Part shown: positions 63,372-64,000 of the stretch, piece after piece
Layout: every line of letters begins with the position of its first letter
Position numbering within the stretch: the first letter of the stretch is position 1
NCBI RefSeq assembly: GCF_002917095.1
Contig: NZ_PQGA01000019.1
Span: forward strand, 1 to 64,000
DNA from: Paraburkholderia eburnea
GTDB lineage: Bacteria; Pseudomonadota; Gammaproteobacteria; Burkholderiales; Burkholderiaceae
Length of the DNA stretch: 64,000 nucleotides
Reading direction: 5' to 3'
Program-made: the position numbers and the translations under genes
Notes under the pieces: generated by a model
Told to the model about the DNA's origin: nothing
What the model saw: the letters and a program-made list of their open reading frames with translations, nothing else
Databases searched by the model: none

Positions 63372-64000
63372 TCGTGCACCCCGCGCATCGCAAGCCCGAA
63401 AGCCACCGCGCACGCCGGGTCGTGCAGAAGCTGCGCGTCGAGCGGAAAGTCGGCGTCCGCAAGCGGCGCGCATTCGAACGGCAGCACCGGGCAGCCGAGC
63501 ACGTCGCCGATATCGGCAAGCGAGAAATGCACACCCTGCAGCAAGCCGATGTCACCGGCGACGAGCGCGCAGCCGGTCTGCTCGCGGCCCGCCAGGTCGT
63601 GCAGCGCCTCGACGAGATCGGCGTGCTCCAGCGCCGGAAAGCGCATCGTGCGCGCGACGCAGTCGTCGGCGACGAACCAGCCGTGCACGCCGTCCGCGCC
63701 CACCCAGAGCGCCGCCCATGGCTCGTGCGGCGGCAGCTCGAACGCCGCCGCGTGGCGCATGGCGCGTAGCGCGGCGTGGGCCTCGTCGTCCATCGCGCAA
63801 AGCGCCACCCCCGCCATCGCCGCGCATTCGATGCGCGACTCCAGATATGCGCGCGCCGTGGCCGCGATCATGACTCTGGCCTCATGAGCCGAGGCAACGC
63901 CACAATCGAGCGCGAGTGGACCCACGCGCCAGTCCACCGCCAGCTCATGGCGCTCGATGCCGGCGACACGCTCCGCTTCGGCCAGTACCAGCGGCTCCAG
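63368..64000 (-). CDS. pilM: PilM-like actin-fold protein, C-terminal part (cut by window edge)
   Basis: The 3' end of a gene whose start is beyond the right edge; 210 codons are visible. The sequence fits the second half of a PilM/HofM-type actin-like protein: VGPLALDCGVAS, a Trp/Gly-rich ALWVGADGVHGWFV strand pair, and PACAVAFGLAMRG, the terminal helix motif of this fold. PilM is the cytoplasmic scaffold that binds the NLLPWR motif of PilN. Its identity rests as much on position (pilM-N-O-Q) as on sequence, since this family diverges quickly. Confidence 0.78.
   Translation of the reverse strand: MEPLVLAEAERVAGIERHELAVDWRVGPLALDCGVASAHEARVMIAATARAYLESRIECAAMAGVALCAMDDEAHAALRAMRHAAAFELPPHEPWAALWVGADGVHGWFVADDCVARTMRFPALEHADLVEALHDLAGREQTGCALVAGDIGLLQGVHFSLADIGDVLGCPVLPFECAPLADADFPLDAQLLHDPACAVAFGLAMRGVHE

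Overview
The window is a GC-rich (roughly 65%) stretch of bacterial chromosome. Gene content and order point to a betaproteobacterium of the family Burkholderiaceae, most likely Burkholderia sensu lato (Burkholderia, Paraburkholderia, Caballeronia or a relative). The diagnostic blocks are petABC-sspA-sspB, a his cluster joined to tatABC on one side and to murA-ibaG-mla on the other, thiOSGE behind a TPP riboswitch, and gltBD near aroB-aroK-pilQONM. Genus is not decidable by eye. Nearly everything is core chromosome; no integrase, prophage, CRISPR array or intact IS was seen.

Layout. 1-9 kb: start of an APC permease, a cold-shock gene with a clear sigma70 promoter and terminator, an Hsp70-like protein, a nitroreductase, a divergent MFS exporter/TetR pair with two well-formed operators, a DUF1415 protein and two SAM methyltransferases. 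9-11.7 kb: the one accessory-looking segment, an orphan Eco57I-type DNA methylase converging on tRNA-Thr, whose terminator supplies the last codons of the methylase. 11.7-16.8 kb: sspB, sspA, cytochrome bc1 (petC, petB, petA) and a Nif3-like protein. 16.8-20.5 kb: a DegS/HtrA-like protease, tatC-tatB-tatA and a HIT hydrolase. 20.5-28.6 kb: a small membrane protein and hisE, I, F, A, H, B, C, D, G, with an intrinsic terminator splitting the cluster after hisA. 28.6-36.7 kb: murA, a BolA-like gene, a YadGH-type ABC exporter and mlaB, C, A, D, E, F. 36.8-40.8 kb: thiE, thiG, thiS, thiO and a TPP riboswitch. 41-46.5 kb: an SbmA/YddA-type ABC protein, the collapsed remains of an SDR gene, an MFS carrier, a DadA-like dehydrogenase and an RNA ligase/2',3'-cyclic phosphodiesterase-family protein. 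46.7-53 kb: gltD and gltB. 53-64 kb: a domesticated-looking Y1 transposase relative, ompW, a DUF883 gene, a glycerophosphodiesterase, dgt, aroB, aroK and the pilQ/pilO(P)/pilN/pilM locus, cut by the window edge.

How the genes work together. The minus-strand run from mlaF to tatC joins outer-membrane lipid homeostasis (mla, murA, BolA-like), histidine biosynthesis and Tat export. The Rieske protein encoded 3 kb away carries a twin-arginine signal, so the Tat genes serve the neighbouring bc1 complex. gltBD, his and aro are nitrogen and amino-acid housekeeping.

The best candidates for something undescribed are: (i) the RAYT/Y1-transposase relative upstream of gltB, which has lost both histidines of its HUH motif but kept the rest of the fold and gained an AT-hook-like motif and a 125-residue Gly/Ser/Ala/Pro tail, suggesting a non-catalytic DNA-binding protein; (ii) the orphan Eco57I-like methylase at tRNA-Thr; (iii) the roughly 175-residue N-terminal extension of ThiE; and (iv) the PilO-PilP-like fusion in a compact DNA-uptake-type pil locus. 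No claim here was checked against a database; family names come from motifs recognised by eye.
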